A DNA stretch of 64,000 bases from Benincasa hispida (Eukaryota; Streptophyta; Magnoliopsida; Cucurbitales; Cucurbitaceae), in contig NC_052356.1 of NCBI RefSeq assembly GCF_009727055.1, positions 4,014,076 to 4,078,075 on the forward strand, read 5' to 3'. Below are positions 24,101-36,100 of the stretch, in pieces. The notes below the pieces were generated by a model, which had not been told where the DNA came from, ran no database searches, and saw only the letters and a list, made by a program, of their open reading frames with translations. Positions within the stretch are counted from its first letter, which is position 1; each line of letters opens with the position of its first letter. Both the position numbers and the translations under genes were made by a program.

Positions 24101-27100
24101 GGCTTCCCTTGACTTCCTTCTCTTTTCTTAATGAGATTTCTTCATTCTCTTTCCACATGTTCACACCTAACCGGTTCTGGACTTCGGGTAGAGTGGTTTC
24201 TGATTGGCCAACCAATTGCTCCGGCAAGCTACCTTCCTCTTTTTCCGGCAAAGATGTCTCCTGTTCTGATTTTTCCGGCGAGCTGACATTGACTTCTTTT
24301 GAAAACAGAGGATTCCTTGCAAATTTTTTTTGATTTACTGCTTTATCAAGGAAAGACCACTCTTCAGCTGAATTTGGATGGCTTAATCCTTCATCGATCT
24401 TAACCTGATTTAGTCTAGCTATGTCAACCGGATTGTGGAGTTCATTTCCTTCCAAAATTCTCATATCTTTTCTTGGAGGATCCAAAAACTCTTTGAGGGG
24501 ACCTTGGTGAATTGATGGAGTCTATTGGAAAGTGGCAACAATTTGGTCCTTTTCATCTTCGTTTTGAAAAATGGAATTTGAAAAAGCATGGAAGACCAAC
24601 AGTCATGAAAGGTTTTGGGGGTTGGTTGAGCATAAAAAATCTTCCCTTGGATTTTTGGTGCAGAAGTACTTTTGAAGCTATTGGTGCCTATTTTGGTGGT
24701 CTGGCCTCAATCTCATTGATTGTCAAGAAGCCAAAATCAGAGTTAAAAGGAATTTATGTGGTTACATCCCGACAACTATCGAAGTTAAACATGTAAGCCT
24801 TGGTAGTATTTTCTTGAATTTTGGGGATATACAGTGCTCAGACTCCCCTGTTATTAATCCCAGTGAAATTTCTATTGATGAGTTCTCAAATCCTTTAGAT
24901 ATATTGCGTTTAAATCAAGTTTTGAAGGATGAAGGGGTCGATTCCCTGATCCTACATTCAGATTGGTCCTTTTTAGCTTCCTACCAGTTGGTTCCAAGCT
25001 GCTCGAGGAACCCTAATACTCCAATGGAAAATGTACAACAGTCGACAGTCAAACCGGAGAGACTTTTCCGGCCAAACAGAGCAGACGAAGGGGAAAGGTC
25101 GCCAGATGTTAGTTGGAAAAGAAGAGGAAATGTCACAGAAGAAACCGAAGAGTTGTCTTTAATGAGGAAAGAGAAGATTCCAGCCGGTCAACTTTTAAAT
25201 AATGTTGTCTCCAGCAAGTTATCTAATAAAGAGGAAGAAGGGGAAAGGTCACGACTCTTTACCAGCCCTTCAGCCGACCTCTCTTCCCCCCAAAACGTTT
25301 TTAACACGTCAGAAATGCAGCAGGAAGGTCAGGATAGAAATTTGAAAGATTCAGGTTATTTATTCTCCAAAATATCAGGAGTATCTGAAAGGTCTCAAAA
25401 CGAAGGCCAGGTCAACAGTTTTTTTAATCTAGTCTTCAATAATATTACCTGCCACTTTGGAAATCCCCCAGGTTGCCATTCTCCAGTCCAAAACCAATCA
25501 AACACTTGGGCTCACTTCTCTAATGTCTTCACCTGGAGAAAAACCTCCTTAAAAAATAAATGGACAGGACTTCATGACTGGTGCTTAACGGCAGCAAGTG
25601 TGGCTTCGGACCCTTCCATTTTAGTGCATAGCGATAGCAATCCAAACTTGTTAGAGGTAAGTTGCACAAAAATCCAACTCCCCTCTCCAACTTTAAATAA
25701 AGCCTTCCCCAGCCCTTCAAACTCTGCATTTCAATCACTCCAGTTTCAACATTCCAGAGTCAAGCAACACCTTCATTAGGGGATTACCCTGCTCCCCTCC
25801 TAAGCCAAGAAGTTTAGAAATTTTGGAGTTGGACTCACCTTTCAGTGTAAGCAGTGCTGAATTGGATTTTTGCCCTGTTTCGAATCAATTTGAAAGGCTC
25901 CAAGACTCTGCCCTTGGAATAGACCTCCAGGCATTATTCTCTATTGAAGAAAAGGATATCTCTTTGGAGCATTGCACCCTTTGTCCCCCCTCAGTTCAGC
26001 CTCTAGAAATTCTAGAGCACCTGTCATCAATAGTTAAGGACTGCAGCTTCATATTGGCCTGAAAATCCCCTCTCCTGATAGCCTCCCACACTCCAGTTAC
26101 TGAAGATCCTTTCATGGAATACAAGGGGTCTTAAAGACTTAAATAAGAGAATTCACTTAGAAGGCTGTTCAAAAGTTTACATCCAGATGTAGTACTTATT
26201 CAGGAGTCAAAAAAAGAGAGTTTCGATGCTGCCTTCATCAAATCTATTTGGAGTTCTAAAGAAATTGGTTGGGAATCAGTGGATTCTTTTGGAAAGTCTG
26301 GTGGATTATTAACAATGTGGGATAACAGCAAAATTGAAGTTTTAGAATCCCTTAAAGGGGGATATTCACTGACAATCAAATGTCGTACCCTATGCAAGAA
26401 AGTCTGCTGGGTCACCAATGTTTATGGGCCGGTTGATTATAAGGAGAGAAGATATATATGGCTGGAGCTCTCTGTCATTGCAGGGTATTGCCCTGTTGCT
26501 TGGTGCTTAGGAGGGGATCAGCTGGAAGATATACCAAAGGCATGAAGCTTTTTAATGAATTCATTGATTTAGCCAACCTGCTAGAGATTCCTTTATCAAA
26601 TGGGAAATTTACTTGGTCTAAGGGAGAAAATTCCAACTCTAAATCTTTGTTGGATAGATTTTTTATTAACAAGGAATGGGACGAATTGTTTACTAATTCA
26701 AAGGTGAACCACCAGGTAAGACTTCTTTCTGATCATTTCCCTTTACTCCTAAGTGCAGGAACTATTATTTGGGGCCCCTCTCCATTCAGATTTTGTAACA
26801 GCTGGTTACACAACAAAGAGTGTGTCTCTTCCATTGAAAAATCCTGGAAAAACAGCAACATAAAGGGATGGCCTGGCTATGTCATCAATGCAAACTTAAG
26901 GCTGGTCAAAGAAGCACTAAAAACCTGGTTAGCTGAATATCAAAAAGCACAAAACAGAGAGGAAATGACCTTGTTAAAGGAAATAGCCGAAAAAGAAGTT
27001 CAGATTGATTCTTTGGGTTGGGATTCAGTGTTAGCAGCCAACATATCCAAGCTAAAAACAGAATTGCTAAGCATCTATCTGCTGAAAGAAAGGGATCTAA

Positions 27101-30100
27101 TACAGAAATGTAAGTTGAATTGGATAAAATTGGGAGATGAAAACTCTAGTTTCTTTCACCGGTTTTTGGCAACAAGGAAAAGGAAGAATCAGATCATTGA
27201 GCTTCTTAACGACCAAGGGGTGCCTACAAACTCTTTCAAGGAAGTTGAAGGAATTATTCTAAACTTTTATGACTCCCTCTACTCTAAAATCCCAGGTGTC
27301 AGGTATTTACCAGCTCCTTTAAATTGGCCCCAAGTCACACAAATCCAGAATGCTATGCTCACTATAAGTTTCATGGAAGCAGAAATTGTTTTGGCCATCA
27401 AATCTTTGGGGAAAAATAAAACCCCTGGTCCAGATGGCTTTACTTCAAAGTTTCTCTTGAGATTTTGGCCTTTAGTCAAGGATAATTTTACTAAGCTCTT
27501 CGAGGACTTTCACTCTAGTGGCAAATTGAACGTGTGTGTAAGAGAAAATTTCATTTGCCTTATCCAAAAAAAAGAAGATGCAGTCTCCATCAAGGATTTC
27601 AGACCAATCAGCCTTACTACCCTACCTTACAAAGTAGTGGCAAAGGTTCTTGCAGAAAGATTGAAAAAAGTGATGAATTCTATTACCGGCCCATCACAGA
27701 ATGCTTTCATTGATGGAAGACAAATTCTTGATGCTGTCTTGATTGCTAATGAAGTGGTGGAAGATTACAGAGCAAAAAAGAAAAAGGGTTGGATATTAAA
27801 ACTCGATATGGAGATGGCCTTCGACCGGGTGGATTGATCATTTCTAGAGAAGATTTTAATCGCAAAAAATTTTGACTCCCGGTGGATTTCATGGATTTTG
27901 GGCTGCATTAAAGACCCTAAATACTCAATCATCATCAATGGTAGACCTCGAGGTCGTATTCTAGGTTCAAGAGGTATTAGACAAGGAGATCCCTTGTCAC
28001 CTTTCCTCTTTATCTTATTAAGTGAAGTGCTCAGTTCTATCATTGAAAAGCTGTACGTTAATGGAGTATATGAGGGCTTTGTGGTTGGAAAGGAGAGGAT
28101 CCATGTTCTATTGCTTCAGTTTGCTGATAATACCCTTATATTTTGCAAATATGAGAACGAAATGCTTCTAAAGCTAAAAGAAGCAATCAGTCTCTTTGAA
28201 TGGTGTTCTGGTCAAAAGATTAACTGGGAAAAGTTAGCCCTCAGTGGAGTTAATATAGCAGAAAGTGATCTATCAAATATGGCTGGTCTTCTTAATTGCA
28301 GGGCCGAAGCCCTCCCCATCTCTTACCTTGGTTTTCCCCTTGGAGGCTATCCTAAGCAATGCTCCTTTTGGCAGCCTGTGGTAGAAAAGGTCCATCAGAA
28401 ACTAGATAAATGGAAGCGATTTAATCTCTCAAGAGGTGGAAGGGCAACGCTTTGTTCTTCAGTTCTATCCAACCTCCCAATATACTATATGTCTATCTTC
28501 TCAATGTCGGACTCAGTGGTTTGCTCCTTGATTAATCTGAAACTTCTTTTGGGAAGGCCATAAAGGAAGCAAAATCAATCACCTGGCTAAATGGAGTTTA
28601 GTCTCTCAATCTATTTTAAATGGAGGTCTTGGTTTGGGTGGACTTAAAAGCCAAAAAACACGGCTTTGCTTGCCAAATGGGGCTGGCGGTACATGATGGA
28701 GGGGAATTCCTACTGGAGAAGGATCATTACTAGCATCCACGGCAAAGGGCCCTTTGATTGGCACACATCTGGAAAGTATGGGAATAGTTTGAGAAGGCCA
28801 TGGATAAACATTTCAAAAAGCTGGTCCAAGGTAGAAGATTTAGCTCCCTTTACTGTTGGAGAGGGAAATAGAGTAAGCTTTTGGTCAGATCCTTGGCTTT
28901 TCCCTTCTGCATTGTCGGCTCATTTTCTATCTCTGTTTAGGATTTTCTTATTACTAAGGGGCTCCATAGCTGAACATTGGGATCACTCTTTAAACTCTTG
29001 GTCCATCACCTTTCGAAGGTTGCTAAAGGATGAGGAGATTGCTCACTTTCAAGCATTGCTGCTTGCCTTATAAGAAAAGGCAGTATCATCTAACCCGGAC
29101 AGTCGTCATTGGTCCTTGGAAGCCTCAGGTTCTTTCATAGTCAAGTCCTTCTCGGTCCACCTCTCTTCCAAGCGTCCATTGGAGATCTCCCTTTTCAAAG
29201 CTCTTTGGAAATCTAAAAGTCCAAGTAGAGTGAACATTCAGATATGGATTATGCTTTTTGGCCTTTTGAATTGCTCTATGGTTCTGCAAAGAAAACTTCA
29301 ATCAGTCACCCTACTGCCCTCTATGTAATTCGGCAAGTGAAGATTTACAGCTCCTTTTCTTCTCATGTGCATTTGCAAAAAAGTGTTAGTGGTCTTTCTT
29401 TCAGTTGTTTAACTTTGTAGGAGTTTTTGGTGATAGTCTCAAAGGCACCCTAAACTATCTTCTCTCGAGTCCCTGTCTACCAAAAAAGCCTCGGCTGCTA
29501 TGGATCAACATGGTCAAGGCTATACTTTCTGATATTTGGTTCGAAAGAAATCAGAGAATTTTCCATGATGCGGAAAAAAGTTGGGAGTTTTGCTTTGATT
29601 CAGCTAAAAGGAATACTTCGGCTTGGTGCTATTTGAACACAGAATTTGATAGTTTCTCAATCCGAGACATTTTTCTGAATTGACAGGCTTTTATTTTCCC
29701 AGCACTGTAACTTTTTCCAGTTTCTGTCTCGGGGATCTCTTCATTCTCTAAAGATGTATTCGTATTTCTTTTCAAGTAGGCTCGGGCTTTTACTTGTTGT
29801 TTGCTCTTTATGCTTTTTGTATAAATCTCTTGTACTTTGAAGCATTAGTCTCTTTTTATAATGCAATAATAAAGAGACCCGTATCCTTTTTAAAAAAAAA
29901 ACACCGACTTATATAGTCGGTGGGCCGAACATTCCCTTAAGTTTTTGTTGTTTGTTGACCAATAGGGAAACAACAAATTTGCTGACTTTGTTATCTTTGT
30001 TGGGGGACTTTTACTTTGTCCCCGATAGGAGGGATGCCCACTTTTAGAGTCCTAGTCCACCAAAAGGTTTTTCTTTTTTTCTTTTTTCTTTTGAAAAAAA

Positions 30101-33100
30101 TCTCTTTTCACAAGAGAGTTCAATCATCCAAAATAGCTCAAAGGCAGTGATTTAAATCCAAAATAGCTAAAAGCTTTTCTCATGCCGCTTGTTAAGATTG
30201 TTTAGTCTTTTTCTCCGGCTTTTTGTTATTTCCTTCTCCCTGTATTTATTTGAAGTTGTACTTTTGTAAGGACATGATGAAGGCGCTAAGGGGGTGTCAA
30301 CCTAGTTGAGATGCCCGGGTGCGCTTCCTGATCTTTTTCTTATTTAGTAGTCCCGTGTTGTTTTCCTTTGTTTTCTCTTCATGCTCTTTGTATAACTCTT
30401 TTGTACTTTGAGCATTAGTCTCTTTTTATATAATTATAATAAAGAGGCTCGTATCCATTTTCTAAAAGCTTTTGCCAAGATGGCGTCCTAGTTTTTTCAA
30501 TCTATTTTGTTAATTTTGTCACACTCCTGTAGTTGGTTCCTCTGGATTGTTGTTATTTTTTAGGCTCTGCAAACTTTGGTGTTCTACTTCTTTTGTTTCT
30601 TTGGATTTTTTTTTTCTTCTGTTTTTCACTTCCTTAGAGTTTGTACCCTTGAACATTTTTCTTCTTTTTCATCTATTACCGAAAAGTTTGATTCTTGTTG
30701 AAAGAAAATTAAACACCTTTTTGCATTTTTGTTTATCTGGAAAAAATGAATGACTGGGAATTCAATCACTTGTTTTCTACCTTACTGAGCAGGTTCCAGC
30801 ACGTGCTGTGGCTGCAGCAGCTGTTGCCCGTGTGCTTGCAGGATTGCCTCCTCACCAGAGATTTAGTCTCTCATCTAGCTCGGAAGAACTGAGCTCAATA
30901 TATGGCAGTAGAAATCATGGCCACGAAGTAGAGGAACTAGAGGAAGTTTTCTATGAAGAGGTGCTACTTGCTACTGTTACTATCATTTACTTGGGATCAT
31001 TCATTTACAGGCACGATCCTTGTAAATACTGTGTTACATTTTTAAAATTATAAAACCTCTCGTTAATTCACCTCATGTATTTTAGATTACGTTATAAATT
31101 TAGTTCATCAGCTTTCAAACACTTAAGAAAATGTCTAATAAGACTTGTACATATTTTTTAAAACAACATTTATTAAGAGAAAAAAAAAAGAAAGAATATA
31201 AGGGCATACAATAAGACACGTCCTCAAAAGTAGGTCGTATTGAAGAAAAGGGATTCAATTGTACAAAATAGAACTATCGAACACCAAAAGGCTTTTGTTA
31301 CTTTATGCCAAATGGTGGGTCCTTAGTTCTCTCTCTCTCTCTCACTCCACCCTTCAGTTTCTCTCTTGCTACTGCCTAGAATCAAAGACTTCAATCTCTA
31401 CTACTTCTTCTCTTTAACCCACTAATCTCCAGATTTCTTCAGGTATAAAATCCGGGCTTTTTTCTTTCTGTAATTTTGATGTCTCCACCACTACTCGATG
31501 TTGGGGAGGTGGAGGAAAGTCGCAGCAATGTCACTCTGTTGGCTTCCTCAAACTCGATGGAGAGTGTCGGCCCAAACAATTTGGCATTTGAAGAGCGTAA
31601 TTAATGGGATTATCCGATTCCTCTTTAGAGGATAGCTGTATGACTACCACAAAGTCTGATGGGAACAAACCCTCGCTGAATCTCAAGGCTACAGAATTGG
31701 GACTAAGTCTCCTTGGATTTGAATCCCCCGAGAGAGATCCAGATATCAGCTTGCATAGCTCTTCTCAACTCGATGAAAAACCACTATTTCCTTTGCACCC
31801 ATCAAGTGATGGTCACTACTCTTCCCCACATAAGACTGTCGTCTCAGGCAACAAGAGGGGGTTTTCTGATGCTATGAATGAATTCTCAGAGGAAAAATAT
31901 CACGCTAACATAGGTTTGAAAGCTGGTTCTTTGCTAGAGAACCTTGGAAGTTAAATGGGGAAAGTGAAAGAGCCAACCACACCAAAGGCTGTAGAAGAGA
32001 GGCCTCAGGAAAATAGTGAAACTAGGCCATCTTATAATGAGACTGCAAATAACAACACCAACGCACCTGTTTCCATGGCACAGGTTGTGGGTTGGCCGCC
32101 CATAACATCTTTCAGGAAGAACACATTGGCTACAACTTCAAAGAACAATGATGAAGTTGTTGGAAAGGCAATGCCTGGGGCACTCTTTATCAAAGTCAGC
32201 ATGGATGGTGCTCCATCTTAGGAAGGTCGATATGAGGAACTACTCTGCATATCAGGAGCTGTCTTCTGCCCTTGAGAAGATGTTCAGCTGTTTTACTATA
32301 GGTCAATATGGAGCTCATGGAGCTCTGGGCATGGAGAAAATGAGTGAGAGCAAGCTAAAAGATCTTCTTCATGGCTCAGAATATGTTCTAACATACGAGG
32401 ATAAGGATGGTGATTGGATGCTCGTTGGTGATGTCCCCTGGGAGATGTTCATCGACTCTTGTAAGAGGCTGAGGATTATGAAGAGCTCAGATGCAATTGG
32501 ACTGGCTCCTAGGGCGGTGGAGAAGTGCCGTAACAGGAGCTAGCTAATAAGTACAATACCACGGTTGATGCTATTCATCCAAATGTTGGAACAAGATTGA
32601 TCTAAACTAAAATTACCTTATATGTGGCTCTGGAAGGTGGTTCGAGGAATGATGGAGTGTTGGATGGGATAGGTTGTTGTGTACATTTCCCTTTGTTACC
32701 TTATGTTTTTTTTCTTCTTTCTTCTTCTTCTTCTTCTTCTTCTTCTTCCTCTTCCTCTTCCTCTTCCTCTTCCTTTATTATGTTTATGTTACTTTGATGG
32801 TGTCTAATTGTACAAAATAGAACTTATAGAGTAATTACAAGAGCTCTATGAAGTTGAAGCCCAAAGAGAAACATGAAATCTAACAAGAGACTAAACATCT
32901 GAAGGATCTCTCTCCAAACCTCTAAACATTCTATTTTTCCTCTCTCCCGAAAGGTTCCACAAATAACACACTCCGTCAAGCCATAAAAATCGGCTATTTC
33001 ATGAAAAGACGGATGCAAGAGGATTTCCCTGATCATATCACTAGTATCCTTATGACATTGATGGAACTCCAACCCGCTTATCCCTTTCAATCTTATATCT

Positions 33101-36100
33101 ATCTTTCCAAGCCTCTTCCTCTCCTAAAAATAGCGTTCAAGTTTGGATGCCCCACTGATTGGTTAACCAGGAATGAGAGAAAAGAATCATTGTCTGAGTA
33201 GTTAACAGTCAAAGGAACAAACCTAGATGCGTCGTCTTCATGATAGGTCCTTGTAATCTCTTTTTTTAGAAAAGGATACGAGACTTTTCATTAAGTAAAT
33301 AAAAGGAGACCAATGCTCAAATACATCACAATAAAGGCAAAGCAAAGTAAGGGTCTTAGAACAAATAAAGAAATAAATTGAACCAAGAAAAAAACAAATG
33401 AAAGCATTCCAAAACCAAGAGAAATCTTGATACATTGGGTGGGTGGGTGGGGGAGGGGAGGGATACACATTTCTGGGAGATCACTGGAGGGGAAAGAACT
33501 CTATGTGCCTTATTTCTTAGACTTTTTCATTTGTCTTCTCTCAAAAGTCACTTTGTGGCCAATTTCCTTGTCTAGTCCGGGAGCTCATGTTCCTTTTTCA
33601 TTGGGGTTCCGCCGCTCTCCATCCTATAGGGAAGCATTGGATGTGGCCTCTCTTCTGTCTTTACTAGAGGGTCACTCTTTTAGGCATGGGGGAAGAGATG
33701 TGTGAGTTTGGAGACCCAGTTCTTTCGAGGGTTTTTCGTGTTAGTCTTTTCTTCATAGTCTAATTGATTATTCTTCCTTAAGAGATTCGGTCTTTATGGT
33801 TCTTTGAAGGATTAATATTCCTAAGAAAGTGAGGTTCTTTACTTAGCAAGTTTTACATAGCTATGCTAATACAATGGACCGACTTTTATTTTTCCAGCAC
33901 ATTAGTTATAGTATAGCATTCGTTTTTGTCTTGGCATTGTAATGGAGGACATATTTCTAATATTATCATTGTATTTCCATTTGGTGATGTGTATTGGAGA
34001 TGATGATGGTGCGAAGAGGGTGTCAACCTAGTTGAGATTCCCGGGTGCTCCTCCTGATCCCTAGGATTATTCTGGTTATTGGTTGTTGTTCTAGTTTTTC
34101 TCTCGATGTATGTTTTTTCATTATATAATCAAAAGCATTGTTTCCTTTTCCAAAAAAAAAGAAAACGATGGATCGACTTGTGAGAAAGTTACATTCGCTC
34201 ATTGGGCCATTCTGTTGTATTCTTTGTTGGGAGGCGGGGAAAGATCTGGATCATTTCCTTTGCTATTGTGAGTTTGCAAGTTCTGTTTCAGAGCTATGTT
34301 ATAGACGTTTAGCATTTCGTGTGTTCAACATAGGGATACTAGTAGTATAATCGAGGAGTTCCTCCTCAATTCTCCTTTTGGGGAGAAGAGCCATTTCTTA
34401 AGGCTTGTTGGAATGTGCGCGATTTTATGGTCTTTGTGGGTGGGTGGAATTGTAGGACATTTAGAGGGAGGGAGAGGGAGCCTCGGGCTTCAATCTCAAA
34501 TATCTTTTGTTATTCTATAGTCTACAGGCATTGTTTGCATAGTTGGAGTCCCTTCCTGGAAAGGGATTATTTCAGGGCTTGGTTTTTTTGTATGTCCATG
34601 TATTCTTTCATTTATTCTCAATGAAAATTCTTGTTTCTATAAAAAAAAAAGGAAAAAGAAATATTGATAAGAAAATCCACCGAAAAGCTCTGATAATGAT
34701 CACCAAAAAGAAGCTCTCAGAAGTGTATAGAAAATTCTTTTAAAAAATGTTGAATATGTAGCTCACCAATTGGAACACAGAGTGAAAATTTTGATGTATG
34801 ATATTCTTGACTTTCTGACTTTTGCTGCATTCCGATTTGCTCTTGGACCTTAGTGGATTCTTTCACCTAATTGTGCCCGCCTTTATTTTACTGGTGGTAA
34901 AGAGTGCTGAATTAATTCTTAATTCTTTCTGCAGGACTTTGACCCAGTTAGGCATGTGTTAGAGCATGTTCCATCAGAAGAAAATGATCTGGAATATTTG
35001 GAGAAACAGGTAGCTTTTTATACTCAATATAACCCTACAAGTGTACACAATATCTGCTTCATTTATTAGAAGCCATATATCAGTTATTCTAATTGCACCT
35101 GCAATACTTCATTCTTGATATTTGGGAAAATTACTGATAAGCTATATGGAATAGAGGTATTGTCACAGCTTAATTTTATGAAGGATTATAATATAAAATG
35201 CTATTTCAAATTTAGAAGTATATTTTCTATTTATCATGATAAAATGGGAATAGAAGAGAATAATTCTATGACATATCGACAATGATTACAGAGGTCTAAC
35301 TTAGTAGAAGAAAGATCTAAAACATAAAATGAAAGAATCTTACTCAAATAACACATTCTAATTACAGATAATATATATAATAAAGGGAATATTGGAACAC
35401 ATAAACGAGGGACTATTGAATTGAAAGGAAAGATCAATGGGGAAGAAGTGCTCATTTTAATAGATTTTGGAGCTACTCACAATTTTATATCATCCCAGAT
35501 GGTTGAGAAGCTCAATCTGTCGTCAATAATAACAAACTGTGGAGTAGTAATGGGTATCGGAGTGACAGAGGGTGAGGGATTTATTAAGGAGTGGTTGTCA
35601 CGTTGATGTAAAATAGTAAGGAAGATTTGCTTCCTTTGGAGCTGGGAGGGTTGGATCTCATCTTGGGGATGTAATGGCTGCAAGTTAAAGATGACATTAT
35701 TTTTCGGGGAAAGAAGAACCATGCTGAAAGGAGACCTGACATTGACTTAAAAGAGGCAATGCCACGAATGATGACACAAATATGGTCATAGGAAGATCAA
35801 GGGTTCTCAGTTGTTGAGTTGCAGAGTTGAATGTAGCAGAGATTGTAATTGACAAAGTACAACCAAAGGTTTAGCGTGGGTCTAGATTCTGTTGGATGAA
35901 GTTCAATCCATTTTTCAGATACTTGTGGGGCTACCACCTGGGAATGTGTGCTGCTCATGTGCAGGAGGCAGATATTAAGATGGTTAAAGTGGGGATCATT
36001 TGAAACAGTGTAAGTTTGTATTCAAGCCTCATCCTCCTTGTAAAGAAGAAGGATGAAAGTTAGTGATTCTGTGTGGATTACATGGCGTTGAACAAAGCTA

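Larger units (their letters stand above)
19138..24495 (-). mobile_element. 5'-truncated L1-type LINE (inner element) inserted into the outer LINE
   Basis: Flanked by AGGGGACCTCGGTGAATT (19120-19137) and AGGGGACCTTGGTGAATT (24496-24513), an 18-bp target-site duplication with one difference, inside ORF1 of the outer LINE. On the minus strand it begins within ORF1 (10 bases before codon MDPPRKD), continues through ORF2 and a 3' UTR with the GGTGTCAACCTAGTTGAGAT core (about 19255-19310), and ends in a run of A (T on + at 19136-19147). About 5.36 kb; the first half of ORF1 is missing. Confidence 0.92.
18320..26062 (+). pseudogene. Outer LINE ORF1 (interrupted at 19137/24514)
   Basis: The N-terminal part begins near 18320 and contains [39 protein letters not shown] and [12 protein letters not shown] single TAG (18596-18598) breaks the frame, which then continues [20 protein letters not shown]. 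Next come [20 protein letters not shown] and [20 protein letters not shown], where the inner LINE is inserted. It resumes at 24514 with [40 protein letters not shown] and [16 protein letters not shown], a DUF4283-like RNA-binding region of plant L1 ORF1. A frameshift near 24725 is followed by [20 protein letters not shown] and the variable Ser/Glu-rich C-terminal part. ORF1 coats the LINE RNA. Confidence 0.8.
18106..29899 (+). mobile_element. Near full-length L1-type LINE (outer element), split by another LINE
   Basis: Flanked by AACACTGACTTATATAG (18089-18105) and AACACCGACTTATATAG (29900-29916), a 17-bp target-site duplication with one difference. Order on the + strand: a CT/C-rich leader (18175-18320), ORF1 (18320-26062, interrupted), ORF2 (26100-29683), a 3' UTR, then GAGACCCGTATCC and a 9-A tail. 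Without the inserted element it is about 6.4 kb. It lies in VPS50 intron 1 in sense orientation. Both ORFs are inactivated. Confidence 0.9.
31155..33235 (-). mobile_element. LINE 3' fragment (minus) interrupted by the IAA retrocopy
   Basis: The minus strand at 32825-33235 encodes a LINE ORF2 C-terminus ([40 protein letters not shown]). After the inserted retrocopy, 31155-31256 gives the usual LINE tail (TTGTATGCCCTTATATTCTT, then TTAATAAATGTTGTTTT). The two halves join across the 19-bp duplication AATTGTACAAAATAGAACT (31257-31275 and 32806-32824). Confidence 0.7.

Noticed and set aside
23839..24333. 164-codon + frame
   Set aside because: Antisense of the open inner LINE ORF1; no independent support.
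31479..32543. Functional AUX/IAA gene
   Set aside because: Two frameshifts and an internal stop, intronless, bounded by target-site repeats: a processed pseudogene.
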